Source of the DNA: Artocarpus heterophyllus
Taxonomy: Eukaryota; Streptophyta; Magnoliopsida; Rosales; Moraceae
DNA: 64,000 bases
Assembly (NCBI GenBank): GCA_025403435.1
Contig: CM046348.1
Location: forward strand, 25,975,899 to 26,039,898
Reading direction: 5' to 3'
Every line of letters starts with the position of its first letter. The first letter of the stretch is position 1. The notes below the pieces were generated by a model. It had not been told where the DNA came from, made no database searches, and saw nothing but the letters and a program-made list of their open reading frames with translations. The position numbers and the translations under genes are program-made. This document shows positions 11,241-23,447 of this stretch, one piece after another.

Positions 11241-12540
11241 AAGTTTTGAGAACATATTGACACAAGTAATTTGTGAAATTTACCCTTTTTTTCATTGGTG
11301 TTTTGTTGTGGGGGGTATATCTTCTTGTAAGCACTCTGGCAGCCGCTCGTCATATCATGAGCATAGTTAGTTTCTTACCCTTTGTAATTCTCTGTTTAAT
11401 TAAATAAATAAATTGTGATGAGTGTCCTAGTACAGGATTTTTGGATCATGGCTATTGCCGATAATATACTTAGACAATCAAACTTCTAACACCTAAAAAA
11501 AATTAGTATGGACAGAAAAAATAAAAGAACTAACATCCCAACCATAAATTTAATGCATCCATTTCTCTGCCTGGCCATTCAATATTTTAGTAAAATGATA
11601 TGCAAAAACTGCTGAGTTGTCAATCTTCCTGAATATAGTTCTGAGTCCTACTTCATCTACAAACTCAGAATAGCAGCCCTACTTTATCTACAAACTCAGC
11701 TTTCTACACACCCCGAATAGCAGCGTGTGACCAACTTGAATAATTTACACTCTACTACCACTAATTGGCCTGTGATCACCCCCGTGAATAGAAAGTTGAC
11801 GGTATTAAGAGTGACACTAGATCTTTCTTTTGGCTTAATCATTCATATTTATATCATGAACCACTCCTTTACAAGAAGATAATATAAAAGTAACTAGCTA
11901 GCAACGGCAGCTATATAATGATAGATCTATTGTGTTTCGCCACATATATATTTTTGATAGTGAAATACTTCTCAGTAGCTAACACCTTTAAAACCATTAA
12001 AGTATGAACAAAGTTTGTTACGTATATCACGAGCACAGGATTATTAACTCAAATAATTGAGGCTTCAATTATTCTTGAGGAGTCGGTGGCCTAAAACTCA
12101 TCTTCGTTGTAAATGTTGTACCAGTAAATACGTACAACGTACGTTTGTATATTGAATAACTCACTCTATAATATGCATCGTTCTACATACAGATGACCAA
12201 CATCAAGAACAACAAAGAGTACTTTTGAAATAAATTAATAACTATTCAATATGGCATATGTACTACTACAAGTCGTGTCACGTTCCAACAAACCACAGAA
12301 AATAAATCAAGGCTGGACACTTCACTTTCACCATATTTATGATTGACTAAAAAATTAAAGACAATATATAATACTGGTCCTCGAAGCCTTTCCAATTAAA
12401 GGACCCAGAAAAGCAGGAGAGGGAAATAGAATACATTGTGGTAACAAAGAAAATTACCTTACACATACATAATATATGTTATATATTAATAATATGGAGA
12501 AAGGGATAATTCTTCTCTTTCTTTTCTTGTTTAGATTAAT
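11241..12540. other. Intergenic sequence downstream of GPAT1-like gene
   Basis: AT-rich, no exon recognised. A short local duplication occurs at about 11645-11700 (CTACTT.ATCTACAAACTCAG twice). The part next to 12540 should be the 3'UTR of the minus-strand acyltransferase gene; its poly(A) site was not identified. Confidence 0.4.
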
Positions 12541-15045
12541 CTAAAAATAGGGTCTCTTTCTCTTGTTATCACCGACTATTCCTTCATTCCTGGCTAACAT
12601 CAAATACTTGTCCCTCCTCGTGAGAGTTGTGCACTCAAATCCCAAAGAATCCGCCAGTTGTGTTTGTATGTAATTAGCCACTTCACAGCTTGATTTTCCA
12701 CCCCCACAAGTCATTTCTTTAGGAACTTTCCCGAGAAAATGAAGGGAATATCCAGGCCTAGGGTTCATGAAGAAGAAAATTGGGTCCAACCATTTTAGCC
12801 CACTAGCCGTGGTCCCATAAAACATGGTCACACGTGTGAGGACAGCCACGGGGACAATATTGTCACTTACCTCGGCAAACAATGAACTAAATCTCAACAA
12901 GTAAGGCTCTCTACATGTTGTCCCTTCAGGACAAACAACTAAATCGCCTTCACTAAGCAATCTCTTCATGGTTGAGCCATCTAGTTCCCTGTGTCTCGTC
13001 AATCTCACTGTCCTAATTGTTGCTATGAACTCCGACATCTTGCTTAGGCTGTAGGTGACGGCAGTGACGGGCTTTGCCAACGATATGCTTAGGAAAATGG
13101 GGTCCACGAGTGTTCTGTGGTTGCACACGTAGAGGATTCCCTTTTGTTGGCCGTCTGAATGGTACTTGGTGGGCCCGTTTACAGTCAAGTTCACGCCGGC
13201 AAAAATTCCCAATGGAGTGCCGATTTGAACAGGAAGGAAGCCCATTAAGATCCGGAAGATGGCGAGGATTATTCCAATGGGAAGCCATAAAAACATTGCC
13301 AGAGTTGAAGATGGGGTGGGCAAAAATGCAAGCCTTCCGTCGTGAAAAATTAGGGGTTTGGGGTACTTTTCCCTCGGCATTATTAATGAGCTTTTGTCTT
13401 GATCTTTTACGTTCACTATGTATCCTTCCTGTCACCATCAAACATCATGTGCAGAATTAGAAAATGTCTGCAATTTTTTTACTTTTTGTAACACTATTTT
13501 TCATCCCATAGATTATATTCTCGCTCCTAATAAAACAATAAAACTCAGTTTAAAAAATAACTACATATTAGACTAAAGCTTATAGTTTTATGAGTAGTTA
13601 GGTTATAACTCGTAGAGTTAAATAGAATTGTTTTTTTTCTTCTTCTTTGTAATAAAGTTTTTTCTTTAAAAAAAAAAGAAATAGAATTAGGTTGTAATTT
13701 CCACTCGCGTACGTTTGTATTGGACGCTTTGCTCTATGTATTGGGTCTCCAAATAATCGATATCATATTATATAAGCTATGAATTAATATGGGGTTGTTC
13801 GGATTAGTTTGGAATTTGTGCAAGAGAACAATTAATCTAGTGTTTTGATGATTATTAAGTTTGAAAGAAAGCTTGCCCTCAGGGAAAGAGAATTGCCGCA
13901 AAAAAATTTAACTAAAATCATTAATTTTCTTTCCTTTATTTGTAGGGACAAAACGGTCTTGCATGTATAACACACCCTCTTCAAGTGCTTTAAACTTAAT
14001 TATGAAATGGTTGACAAGGCACCAGTTAATAAATATTAAGTTAGGTGCCAAACTTACCTGTCCAAGTAAATCTTGGACAAATTTATGTCAAAAAATATAA
14101 AACATGCATATAAAAATATTGTCCTACGTAGTATATTATTTTCCTCTGCCTCTTTGTCTAACTTCAATACAATCCGAGAAAACAAAAGTGTATGGTACAA
14201 TTTCCATTAGTAAATTTAAAAAAAAAAAAAGAAAGAAAGAAAGAAAGAATAAGTAATCCAAAAAAAAAAAAAAACCGAATATAGTGGTTTACCTTGCAAA
14301 GGGAGAGAAGAAGTTGGTCATGAAAACTAGAAGTTCCAAGCCCAATATCAGGCATTTTATCACCAAAATGTTCCTTCAAAGCTCTGTGCTTAACAAGTAA
14401 ACCAGACTCAGACACAAAACCAGTGAAGTATTTACCGGAAGTTTGCAACTCAGTCCCTAAAACTTCATCAGCACTCAAGTAGTCCTTGAGAAAGCCTTCA
14501 ACCATAACTTTAGGAAGACTTGTGAAGACAACCCTAGAGGCTGCAGAAGAGAAGACCTCATAGGCAAGAAGATTAAGATTCTCCAAGTAAAACTTGGGGA
14601 AAACAGCTCTACTAACGTTGTCCATGTCCTTGGTTTTGAGCCCACAAAAGGATATGAAGATCATGAGTTTGAGTTTCATTTCATAGTCCAAAAGCCACAA
14701 GAAAGAGCATGAGAAAAGCAAGAGAAAGGCTCTGAAAATCCCACCGCCTTCGAAGGCGACGAGCATGAAGTAAGGGAAGAAAGAGTGGGACCTGAGAAGA
14801 ACTCCATGGAAGTCTGAAACAAGAGAAGTTTGGGATTCTCTAGTACTACTATTATTATTTTCCTCGAGAACAAACTTTGATATTGTCGGGAACAAAGGAG
14901 ACTGTTGTTGAGACCTAAGAGACAAGTTGTTTCCCAAGAGAAAACCGTAGTTTCTCATCTTCCTCGCAGCTCTGTAGCATGAATTAGCCAACAGCTGGTA
15001 CACCACCCAGTCTGCTAGCTTCAGAAGTACCACAGGGAAGAACAT
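12541..15045 (-). CDS. GPAT1-like: Glycerol-3-phosphate acyltransferase, GPAT1-like (two exons)
   Basis: Exons, on the minus strand: 15045-14293 (753 nt) and 13428-12541 (888 nt including TAG). The 864-bp intron has GT at 14292 and AG at 13430-13429; phase is 0 and the joined protein is 546 residues. Plant land-specific GPATs transfer an acyl group from acyl-CoA to glycerol-3-phosphate for cutin, suberin or pollen-wall-related lipids. Residues 75-250 form the HAD-like N-terminal domain, and 92-119 is a hydrophobic membrane segment. In the C-terminal domain, a second hydrophobic segment is at about 295-315, acyltransferase motif NHRTLVD at 354-360, and PEGT at 418-421 followed by CREPYLLRF. 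The ending NEGIVG is also typical of GPAT1. HAD motif I reads DFHG (78-81) rather than DxDG, so phosphatase activity is unlikely; relatives in the GPAT1 clade are also thought to lack it. Family placement is from remembered similarity to Arabidopsis GPAT1 (tapetum/pollen role); paralogue identity is inferred. Confidence 0.93.
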
Positions 15046-15209
15046 GATTTTTTTTTTCTTCTTTCAATTTTTTTTTTTGTGTGTTTGTCTTTGATGTCTT
15101 AGAGAAGATGCTATGTTGCTATAAGAGTAAGAAGAAGAAGAACAAGAAGAAGGCAGTAAATATGAAAGAGAGACGGGGGTATGGAAGAGGAAGGGATGCG
15201 CAGTGGATA

Positions 15210-15217
15210 TATTTATA
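15210..15217 (-). promoter_or_regulatory. TATA box of the GPAT1-like gene
   Basis: The minus strand reads TATAAATA here, about 165 bases upstream of the ATG at 15045. This would put transcription start near 15180 and give a purine-rich (GAAGAA-type complement) 5'UTR of about 135 nt. It is the only good TATA box in the first 300 bases. Confidence 0.6.
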
Positions 15218-15299
15218 GGACTCATTAAATGGGTGAAGGAAGTTGACCAAGGGAGCTCACACCGCTAGCATTAATTAATTTCAATTCAATCCTTAACAT

Positions 15300-17260
15300 T
15301 TTTCAATTTATTTATTTATTTTTTTTAATTTTCATTTCTTCTAGCAAGTAAGAAAGCCAAGTAAAGACCGTTCTATTCAAACAACAAAAGTTGCATGCAT
15401 ATGATAGATAATTTATTTTAAAATAAAAATATCTACATATAACAAATATTATCAATAAAATTTTTAATCCATTCAAAAAAAAACTATAAGGACATTTATT
15501 TTGGGGTTGAAAAGAATCAGTTTCCATATTAGACAGTTCAATCATACATGCTCAACTTGAGTTTCCATTTTTGTTTTGATTGTATTACTGCACATACCCT
15601 CTACATGTTCTCACAGTCCTTTCGTTTGAATTGATAGCAACAAAAAATTGGGTTAGGTCGCAATTTCGGTGACTGCCATTACTAAGCTTGTTTTTGCTTT
15701 TTCTTTTTGCCCCCTTGGAAAATAGGGCAAACAAAATACTGTTCATGTATTGTCTCCTCACAATTTCTTTTTTTGAAGTCATTGAAAAACGTGCATATTC
15801 AGGCCCGATATCAGCTAAACTTCCTTCTGATCACCTAGGCTTATAGGAACTTAGCTTATATGACTTTTTTTTTTTTCCCTCTTTTATGTTATATCACGTT
15901 AATTAAAATACATCAATATAATTAATACAATAATATTTTAATTATTATAATATTTTAATTAATATAATATAATTTTATTAAAAGAATATAAAAGAATAGT
16001 CAGTTTTAAAGGTGAAATTATATATTTATTATTTTAATCTTGGAATGAATAGAGAGCGCCAATCACGAGTTAGATCCACCATATCTTCTGATTGATGGAC
16101 CCTTTTTTTTCAAAGTAAAATATTAAAAAAAAACACACACACACACAAATATTTTGCCACGAGTCAAATGTCATTTCTAATTTACAACCACTTTCCTTAG
16201 TACTTTGAATCTTGATTTTGCCTTTTTGTGTTTTCCCGATTGGGCCAACGACATTAGCACTCATTAAGGCCTGGCCGAGGACCTTTTGAAAAAGTTTCTT
16301 GTTTTTTTTTTTTTTTTTGGTTAATTAGTACTGTATGAGAGAAATGGATATGTCATAGCCAGATCGCGAGAATCAAAATGATCACAGCCGTTCAAAAAAT
16401 TAATTAATTCAGCCAATTAAATTATCATAAAGATTGCATTAACCATTCAGTTTACTAAGCCTTTTATTGAATATGGGGACAAAGCATGTATGTACACTTC
16501 TGGATCTTTCTCTGATGCTAATAACAAATCTGACATTATACAAGTATTACAATTCATTGAATGTTGCAGTGAAGAAGGAAAATTAATTAGTGACCCATTT
16601 AATGCATGCCCTTAGGGTTTTGCGATCTCAACTGTCTTTTTCACCGGCCTCCAAAGGGAAAAAAAATTAAAAAATATTAATTAAATTAATAATTACAGTG
16701 TTATTTTCCGAGATATTCGTTGATCAAGCCAGCTGGCCAGAGTAACATGCAATATGGTAGGCATCAGATTTTATCATCTTTTCAATCTGCATAAATATGA
16801 TGTTGTAGAAAAGAAGTGAATCCATATATATATATATATACACGCATGTATGTATAGGAGCCCGCCCATTGGAATTTCGTTAAAGGAGGTTTTGTGGCAG
16901 GTAAGATCATAAAACTCTCGCTAGCTGTTTGGTGAACTTTTAATCATTGGATATTGATGTTTTCAAACTAGCCATGCTTATGGTTTCCATGCATTAATAG
17001 CATTTAGATGATACAAATACACATCCTTCACGGCCCACATCCAATCTGTGGCAACTTTAGTTTTCCTTTTTTTTTTCTCCCCGTTAGAAAATGGTATTAT
17101 TTTCTTGACATTTTAATTTCTATTCTTATAAGTGTGTCTATATAGGTGTTTATATATTTAAACTACATTCCAATGCTTCATCCAAAGGGAAATCCTTATG
17201 AGGTCACAATAATTGTGCTAAATTCCTAACACATAGTTCATACAAATTAGGGAATGGCAG
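15300..17260. other. Intergenic AT-rich region, no gene recognised
   Basis: Contains T-runs (15307-15330, 15865-15880, 16300-16320), a short CA repeat (about 16132-16146), AT-rich palindromic-looking sequence at 15900-15970 and a TA run near 16826. No splice-compatible coding segment or domain was seen on either strand. Confidence 0.5.
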
Positions 17261-17261
17261 A

Positions 17262-17679
17262 AAAGCATGCACCTAAAACTTTCAAAAAAATAATTAAGTT
17301 CTTCATGTTGGGGAATTAGGCGTCTCATAATTTCAAGGTTCGCAAGAACGAATAATTGCAGAAAAGAAATTGAAGAATAGAAGAAAAGAAAGACACCAAA
17401 TTTTTATACAGGTTCATCCAAATTTGAGACTACGTCATGTTTCTGCCGCTGTAGATTCCATTATGATGAAAAAGCATGCACCTAAAACTTTCAAAAAAAT
17501 AATTAAGTTCTTTATGTTGGGGAATTAGGCGTCTCATAATTCCAAGGTTCGCAAGAACGAATAATTGCAGAAAAGAAATTGAAGAATAGAAGAAAAGAAA
17601 GACACCAAATTTTTATACAGGTTCATCCAAATTTGAGACTACGTCATGTTTCTGCCGCTGTAGATTCCACTATGATGAA
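17262..17679. repeat. 209-bp tandem duplication across an LTR/flank junction
   Basis: The block 17262-17470 is repeated at 17471-17679 with few differences. Each unit contains about 44-45 bases of host flank (AAAGCATGCACCTAAAAC...) followed by the terminal 165 bases of the copia LTR. The first copy keeps the true target duplication CTTCA (17301-17305); the second reads CTTTA. The join is at AAAAG, which is present both in the host flank and in the LTR (GATGAAAAAG), so a microhomology event after insertion is likely. Confidence 0.9.
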
Positions 17680-18233
17680 AAAGATTATAGATTACAAAAG
17701 AAGTTTCTCACACACTCTCAAATTATGCTTACCAAAACTTTCTTTTACCTAGCACCCTATGAGAATTTTTTTCTCTCAAGAATGGAGCTCTCAAAAACTA
17801 TGTCTCACACAGAATAATGTTACTCACAATGTCACACCACTCAACTCTACCCACCTTATGTCTATTTATACCCAAAGGAAGAGAAAAATAACAACCAATG
17901 AAAAACCTTAGTAGTTTTTCGTTTTTAGGGCATTTGAGTTCAACTCTGACTCAAAAAATATCACGTAACACAGCGCCCTAGCACCGCGGCGCTCACCACT
18001 GGCGCCGCGGCACTATTCTTCCAGCGCCTAGGCTCTTTGCAGCCAACGCCTAGGCACTCTTCAACTGGCGCCTAGGAGCTCTTCAACCGGCGCCTAGGCG
18101 CTCTTGTTCCAATGCCGCAGAGCTCTCCTGGCAGAGCCGTGGCACTGCCTCTCTATCTCACGAGCGCTATGTTTCTCCTTTTTTCTTCCTTTTTGCTAAA
18201 GTGTTGACTTGATTTGTCTCCACATCTACAACA
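17515..18233 (-). repeat. 3' LTR of the Tork-like copia element
   Basis: In minus orientation it begins TGTTGTAGATGTGG at 18233 and ends ...CCCCAACA at 17515; a second, truncated copy of its end lies at 17306-17470. TATA-like TATAAATAGA is at 17861-17870 (minus). Between about 17965 and 18155 it contains a GC-rich array of 22-25-bp units with cores GGCGCC, CCTAGG and CCGCGG. It differs from the 5' LTR (22224-22931) at many positions, so the insertion is not recent. Confidence 0.9.
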
Positions 18234-18245
18234 ATCTCCCACTTG
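18234..18245 (-). other. Polypurine tract of the Tork-like copia
   Basis: Minus strand CAAGTGGGAGAT directly before the 3' LTR start at 18233, the usual plus-strand priming site for copia elements. Confidence 0.8.
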
Positions 18246-18291
18246 GAGACTAATCAATCACCACGTCTCCAACTGTAGCGACAACAACTTC

Positions 18292-21200
18292 TCACGCCTC
18301 ATGGAGAAGTCCAACTAAAGTTGCGTACAACTTCAGTTTTTCGATCAGAACCGTCTTGGTGAGCATATCTGCTGGATTCTGACTCCCAAGAATCTTCTCA
18401 TGCTTCAACACTCTATCCTCTAAAGCCGACCTGATAAAGTGATACCGCAATTGTATATGCTTCGTCTTAGCATGAAATGCGAGATTTTTTGCCAAGTGAA
18501 TGGTGCTCTGACTGTCACTGTGTAATGCACGCCTTCCTGCTTATGACCTAGTTCTTATAGAAACGACCGCAACCAAATCATCTCCTTGTCCGCTTCTGTC
18601 ATTGCCATATATTCTGCTTCTATTGTAGAGAGTGCAACTATCTTTTGCAGTTTCAAGACCTAAGTAACTGCTGTACCACCCAAAGTGTAGACATAACCAG
18701 TGGTACTCTTTCTGTCATCAATGTCTCCAGCCATATCAACATCTACATAGCCCTGTAATCTCAAGTCTGACTTCTTGAAACACAGTGCTAAACCCACAGT
18801 ACCTCTTAGATATCTAAGAATCCATTTCACTGTCTCCCAATGCTGCTTTCCTAGATTGCTCATATACCTACTCATAACTCCCACTGCATGTGCAATGTCC
18901 GGTCTGGTACAAACCATGGCATACATGAGACTGTCTATTCCTGAAGCATAAGGCACCTTGGCCATGTGATCTCGTTCCTGCTCTGTGGTCGATGATTGCT
19001 CCTTTGATAACTTAAAGTGACTGGCCAAAGGAGTATTCACAGGCTTCACATTACCCATGTTGAATCTGCTAAGCACCTTTTCAACATATTCTTCCTGTGA
19101 CAGTTTCAGACTATTGTTGTTCCTTGTTATTCTCATACAAAGGATTTGTTTTGTAGCACCCAAATCCTTCATTTTAAACTCCTTAGACAGCTCTTTCTTT
19201 AGCTTGTCAATCTCTTGTTTGCAACCTCCTGTTGTTAGCATGTTATCAACATATAGCAACAATATGATGTAAGAGTCACCAAAATTATTCACATAACAAC
19301 GATGATGTCCTTGACACCTCAAGAAACCATTACTGCACATAAAACCGTCAAACTTCTTGTATCACTGCCTGGGAACTTATTTGAGGCCATACAAGCTCTT
19401 CTAAAGTTTGCACACCAAGTTCTCCTTACCCGGTACTTCGAAACCTTGTGGCTGCTTCATGTAGATCTCCTCCTCCAAATAACCATGGAGAAAAGTTGTC
19501 TTGACATCCAACTGTCCAAGAATAAGTCCTCGTTTGCCACAAGCGCATGTACCATCCTAATCATGGTTAGCTTCACCACCAGAGAAAAAATCTCATTAAA
19601 GTCGATGCCTTCTTTTTGCTGAAAGCCTTTTACCAGTAGCCTTGCCTTATACCATTTGTTGCCATCAGATTCATCTTTTATTCAGTATATCTACTTGTTG
19701 TGCAAGGCCTTTTTGCCCTATGGTAACTTTGTCAATTGCCATGTCTAATTGGACATTAAGGAATCCATCTCATCCCTCATGGCTAACTCCCACTTGACCG
19801 ACTCTTTAGCCTTCATGGCTTCATCATAGCTCTCTAGCTCACCTCTGTCGGTCAACAAGATGTAATGCAGAGAACGAGAGTATCTCTACGGCGGTCTGAT
19901 GGTCTTGTTAGACCTCTTGACTGGTGTGGCAGGAGTCCTCTGGTTTCCTTCTGAAGCTATGTCTTCTTGGTCTTCAACCTCTGGATTTTGCACCTCCACT
20001 TTAGGAAGATCCTTCAATGGAATCGCCTCAGGCTTCTTGTCTTTAGAACTTGAACCCCTAGAGTCAGTGTTGTCTCTGTCCTTGTACAGAACACCTTCAT
20101 TGAAGATCACATCCTTGCTCCTAATAATCTTTTGACTTTGGTCATCTCAGAAACAATAATGAAACTCAAGTCCACCATAGCCAACCAGAAAACACTTCTT
20201 TGACTTGGCATCCAATTTACTTCTAGTAGCAAGATCAATGTGAACATAGGAAACACACCCAAACACTCTCAAGTAAGAGAGATCAACCTTTTTACAGCTC
20301 CAGACTTCTTCCAGTAGCTTGAACTTTAACGGTGTGGATGGACTTCTATTGATCAGATGAGCTACTGTGTTAATTGCCTCAGCCCAAAACGACTTTGGGA
20401 GCCCCGCATGCAACCTCATGCTTCTAGCACGCTCGTTTAAAGTCTTGTTCATCCTCTCAGCTACACCATTCTGTTGTGGTTTCCCTGGAATGGTTTTTCT
20501 CATCTTTATTTCATTCTCAGCATAGTACCGCCTAAAGTCATTATCTAAATATTCTCCCCTATTGTCAGACTACAAGCACTTTACCTTCAAATCTGTCTCA
20601 TTCTCCACCATGGCTTTCCATCTCTTGAAAGCATCAAAGACATCAGATTTGTTTTTCAGAAAGTAAACCCATACCTTCCTACTTGAGTCATCAATGAACG
20701 TCATATAGTAATTTGTGCCACCAAGGGAAGTCACCGGTGCAAGCGCCTACACATCAGTGTGAACTAGCTCCAATATTCTAGACTTGGGCTTTCTACCTGT
20801 TGTTGAGAAGCTAACTCTCTTCTGTTTACCAAAGATGCAGGCTTGACAAAAACTGTGATCAACAGTTTTCAAACCTGGCAGTTTTCCTTTACAGTGAAGC
20901 ATCTTTATTCCCTTCTCACTCATGTGACCGAGCCTATAATGCCATAGCTCGGTATTGGCAGCAGAATCAACAACTGCTATGGTATCTCTACAACTAAAGT
21001 TCATGTAGAGAGTTTCAGCCTTGCGTCCCCTAGCAACAACCATCGCTCCTTTAGTGACTTTCCAACCTCCACAATTGAATGTCACTTTATGTCCTTCATC
21101 ATCTAGTTGCCCCACCGAAATCAAGTTGCACATTAGTTTGGGAACATGTCTCACCTTATGAATCTTCCATACAGACCCATTAGACATTTTCAAACTAACA

Positions 21201-22192
21201 TCTCTAATGCCAACAATATCCAAAGGTTCTCTGTCAACAAGATAAACCTTACCATGATTTTCGGCAACGTAGTTCTCCAAGACATGGCGGTGTGCAGTGG
21301 TGTGAAATAATGCTCCTGAATCTATCACCCACGAATCAAAAGAACTGTCAACAAACAAGATTAAAGCATATTGTGGCTCTTCAGTAGCGGCATTAGCTGC
21401 GTCATTATTCTTATCTTCGTTTTTCCTTAGAGCCTTGCAGTTCTTCTTTAAGTGGCCAGTCTTTCCACAGTTCTAGCACTCTATAGTCCTACCGTTTCTT
21501 GACTTGCTTCTCCTACTCCTCGACATGTCTTTCTTGCCATTATCCCTGTTGGAATGCCTCTCAAGTTTCCTACCCCTATTATCAACATTAAGGGTCGAGT
21601 TCGATGTTGAGGCTTCACCTGAGTCCTTCCTGTGAACTTCTTCCACCATAATAGAGTTTTTGATATCAACAAACTTCAATTTTACATTCCCAATCGAATT
21701 TGTAATGGCCACCCTCATGGGTTCCCAACTATTCGGTAACGAGGCCAAGAAGATTAGGGTATTGATCTCATCATCGAATTTAATCTCTACCGAGACCAAT
21801 TGGTTTAGGACGGTGTTGAAACTGTTTAGATGCTCTATTACCGAGGCACCTTCAGGCATCTTTAAATTAAAAAGCTTCTTCATGAGATGTACCTTGTTGT
21901 TGGCTGAGGGCTTCTCATACATCTCTGACAGAGCCTTCATCATCCCTGCTGTAGTATTCTCCTTTGCAACGTTGTGGGCCACGTTCTTTGACAGGGTCAA
22001 ACGGATCACACCCAGCACCTGTCTATCAAGGAGATTCCACTCCTCATCCTTCATGCCTTTGGGCTTATTACCCAAGGGCAAGTGCAGTTTCCTACTATAT
22101 AGGTAGTCTTCCACTTGCATCCTCCAATAGGAAAAATCTGAACCATCGAATTTGGTGATACCGGCTGCCGAACCTTCTTCTCTCATCATCAT
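18292..22192 (-). pseudogene. Tork/TNT1-like copia gag-pol polyprotein, broken
   Basis: Gag starts at 22192 (MMMREEGSAAGITKFDGSDF). Its zinc knuckle CxNCGKTGHLKKNC is cut by TAG at the usual Trp (about 21475). The protease motif WVIDSGALFH lies near 21330. Pre-integrase ELWHYRLGHMS and integrase follow; a TAG again replaces a Trp after HTDV (20747). Later frames are 20503-20147 (integrase end, PQQNGVAERMN), a linker at 20110-19886, reverse transcriptase at 19340-18660 and the RNase H end at 18495-18292 (NPADMLTKTV). The RT catalytic box reads YVDN instead of YVDD. Region 19880-19350 has numerous stops and frameshifts. Domain order PR-INT-RT-RNaseH is copia-type. Confidence 0.92.
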
Positions 22193-22210
22193 TCTTGATC
22201 AAAACCTCCT

Positions 22211-22221
22211 CTCTGATACCA
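22211..22221 (-). other. Primer-binding site of the Tork-like copia
   Basis: Minus strand TGGTATCAGAG, complementary to the 3' end of initiator tRNA-Met, two bases inside the 5' LTR end at 22224. This is the standard copia primer site. Confidence 0.9.
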
Positions 22222-22223
22222 CT

Positions 22224-22931
22224 TATTGGGGAATTAGGCGTCTCGTAATTCCAAAGATCGCAAGAACGAATAGTTGCAGAAAAGAAATTGAAGAAGAGAA
22301 GAAAAGAAAGACACCAAATTTTTATATAGGTTCGTCCAAATTTGAGACTACGTCTTGTTTCTGCCACTGTAGATTCCACTATGATGAAGGAGATTACAGA
22401 TTGCAAGAGAAGTTTCTTACACACTCTCAAATTATGCTTACCAAAACTCTCTTCTACCTAGCGCCCTGTGGGAATTTTTCTCTCTCAAGGATAGAGCTCT
22501 TAAAAACTATGCCTCACACAGAATAATGCCACTCACAATGTCACACCCACTCAACCCTAGCCACCTTATATCTATTTATACCCAAAGGAAGAGAAAAATA
22601 GTAACTAATGAGAAACCCTAGTAGCATCCCATTTTTAGAGCATTTGAGTTCGACTCTGACTCAAAAAATATCGTGCAACACAACACTTCAGGGGCGCAGC
22701 GCTCGAAACAAGCACTGTGGTGCTCACCACCGGCGCCACGGCGCTATTCTTCCAGCGCCGTGGCACTCATCTCCCAGCGCCTAGGCTCTTTGCAGCCAGT
22801 GCCTCAGTGCTCTTCAATCAGCGCCTAGGCGCTCTTGTTCCAACGCTGCGGCACTGCCCCTCTGCCTCACGAGCGTTGCGTTTCTCCTTTTTGCTAAAGT
22901 GTTAACTTGATTTGGCTCTACATTTGCAACA
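22224..22931 (-). repeat. 5' LTR of the Tork-like copia element
   Basis: In minus orientation it runs from TGTTGCAAATG at 22931 to CCCCAATA at 22224 (CA end mutated to TA). TATA-like sequence is at 22571-22580. It shares the GC-rich palindromic array (about 22690-22870) with the 3' LTR. It is followed on the right by CTTCA (22932-22936), the target duplication. Confidence 0.9.
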
Positions 22932-23447
22932 CTTCAGTCGTAAATGACGATCTTGTATTAAGACCAACCTTGATCTGCGTTGGATAAGTTAAACGAAATG
23001 GACTGTTTTTTAGGACGCAAATTAGTACACTAATGGGCGGGAAACATAATATGCAATCATCCAATCAATCTAATTCAATCCTATCCATTAAAAAATGAAT
23101 ATCAATGGATTTGGATAGTATCTTTACTCATTCAATTTAATTGGATTGGTTGGATTTTAACTTTGAAAATCCAATAGAAACCAAAACCTAATGTATATTT
23201 AGTGTATAATTATATTTTTAAAAAGGGTATATTTTAACAAAAATTGATAACATGGCATGATAAGACTTCAACCTTATTAATTATTATAATTTTTTTATCA
23301 ACTATTCACTTTGTTATAATTGTCATTTTTATATCGAGTCGCAAATAACAACAGCACCCGTTGAAAATGTAATTATTAAAACCACTAATCTAGCAGCCTA
23401 ACATAAATGCTGCCAAATGGGCCAACCAATTAAAATATTGAGGCTTA

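Larger units (their letters stand above)
17306..22931 (-). mobile_element. Ty1-copia element, Tork/TNT1-like, complete but broken
   Basis: Two LTRs of about 0.7 kb bracket a minus-strand gag-pol. The target duplication CTTCA is at 17301-17305 and 22932-22936. The primer-binding site (TGGTATCAGAG) lies just inside the 5' LTR and the purine tract AGTGGGAGAT just outside the 3' LTR. The element is 5.6 kb, including one 209-bp downstream duplication. All coding parts carry stops, so it cannot move by itself. Confidence 0.92.

Noticed and set aside
13074..13460. Plus-strand ORF of 128 residues
   Set aside because: Exactly antisense to exon 2 of the GPAT1-like gene; its length comes from the coding constraint of that exon.
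15585..15782. Minus-strand short ORF upstream of the GPAT1-like gene
   Set aside because: Lies beyond the TATA box; no similarity recognised and no splice link to exon 1.
21660..22106. Plus-strand ORF of 148 residues
   Set aside because: Antisense shadow of the Tork-like gag coding frame.
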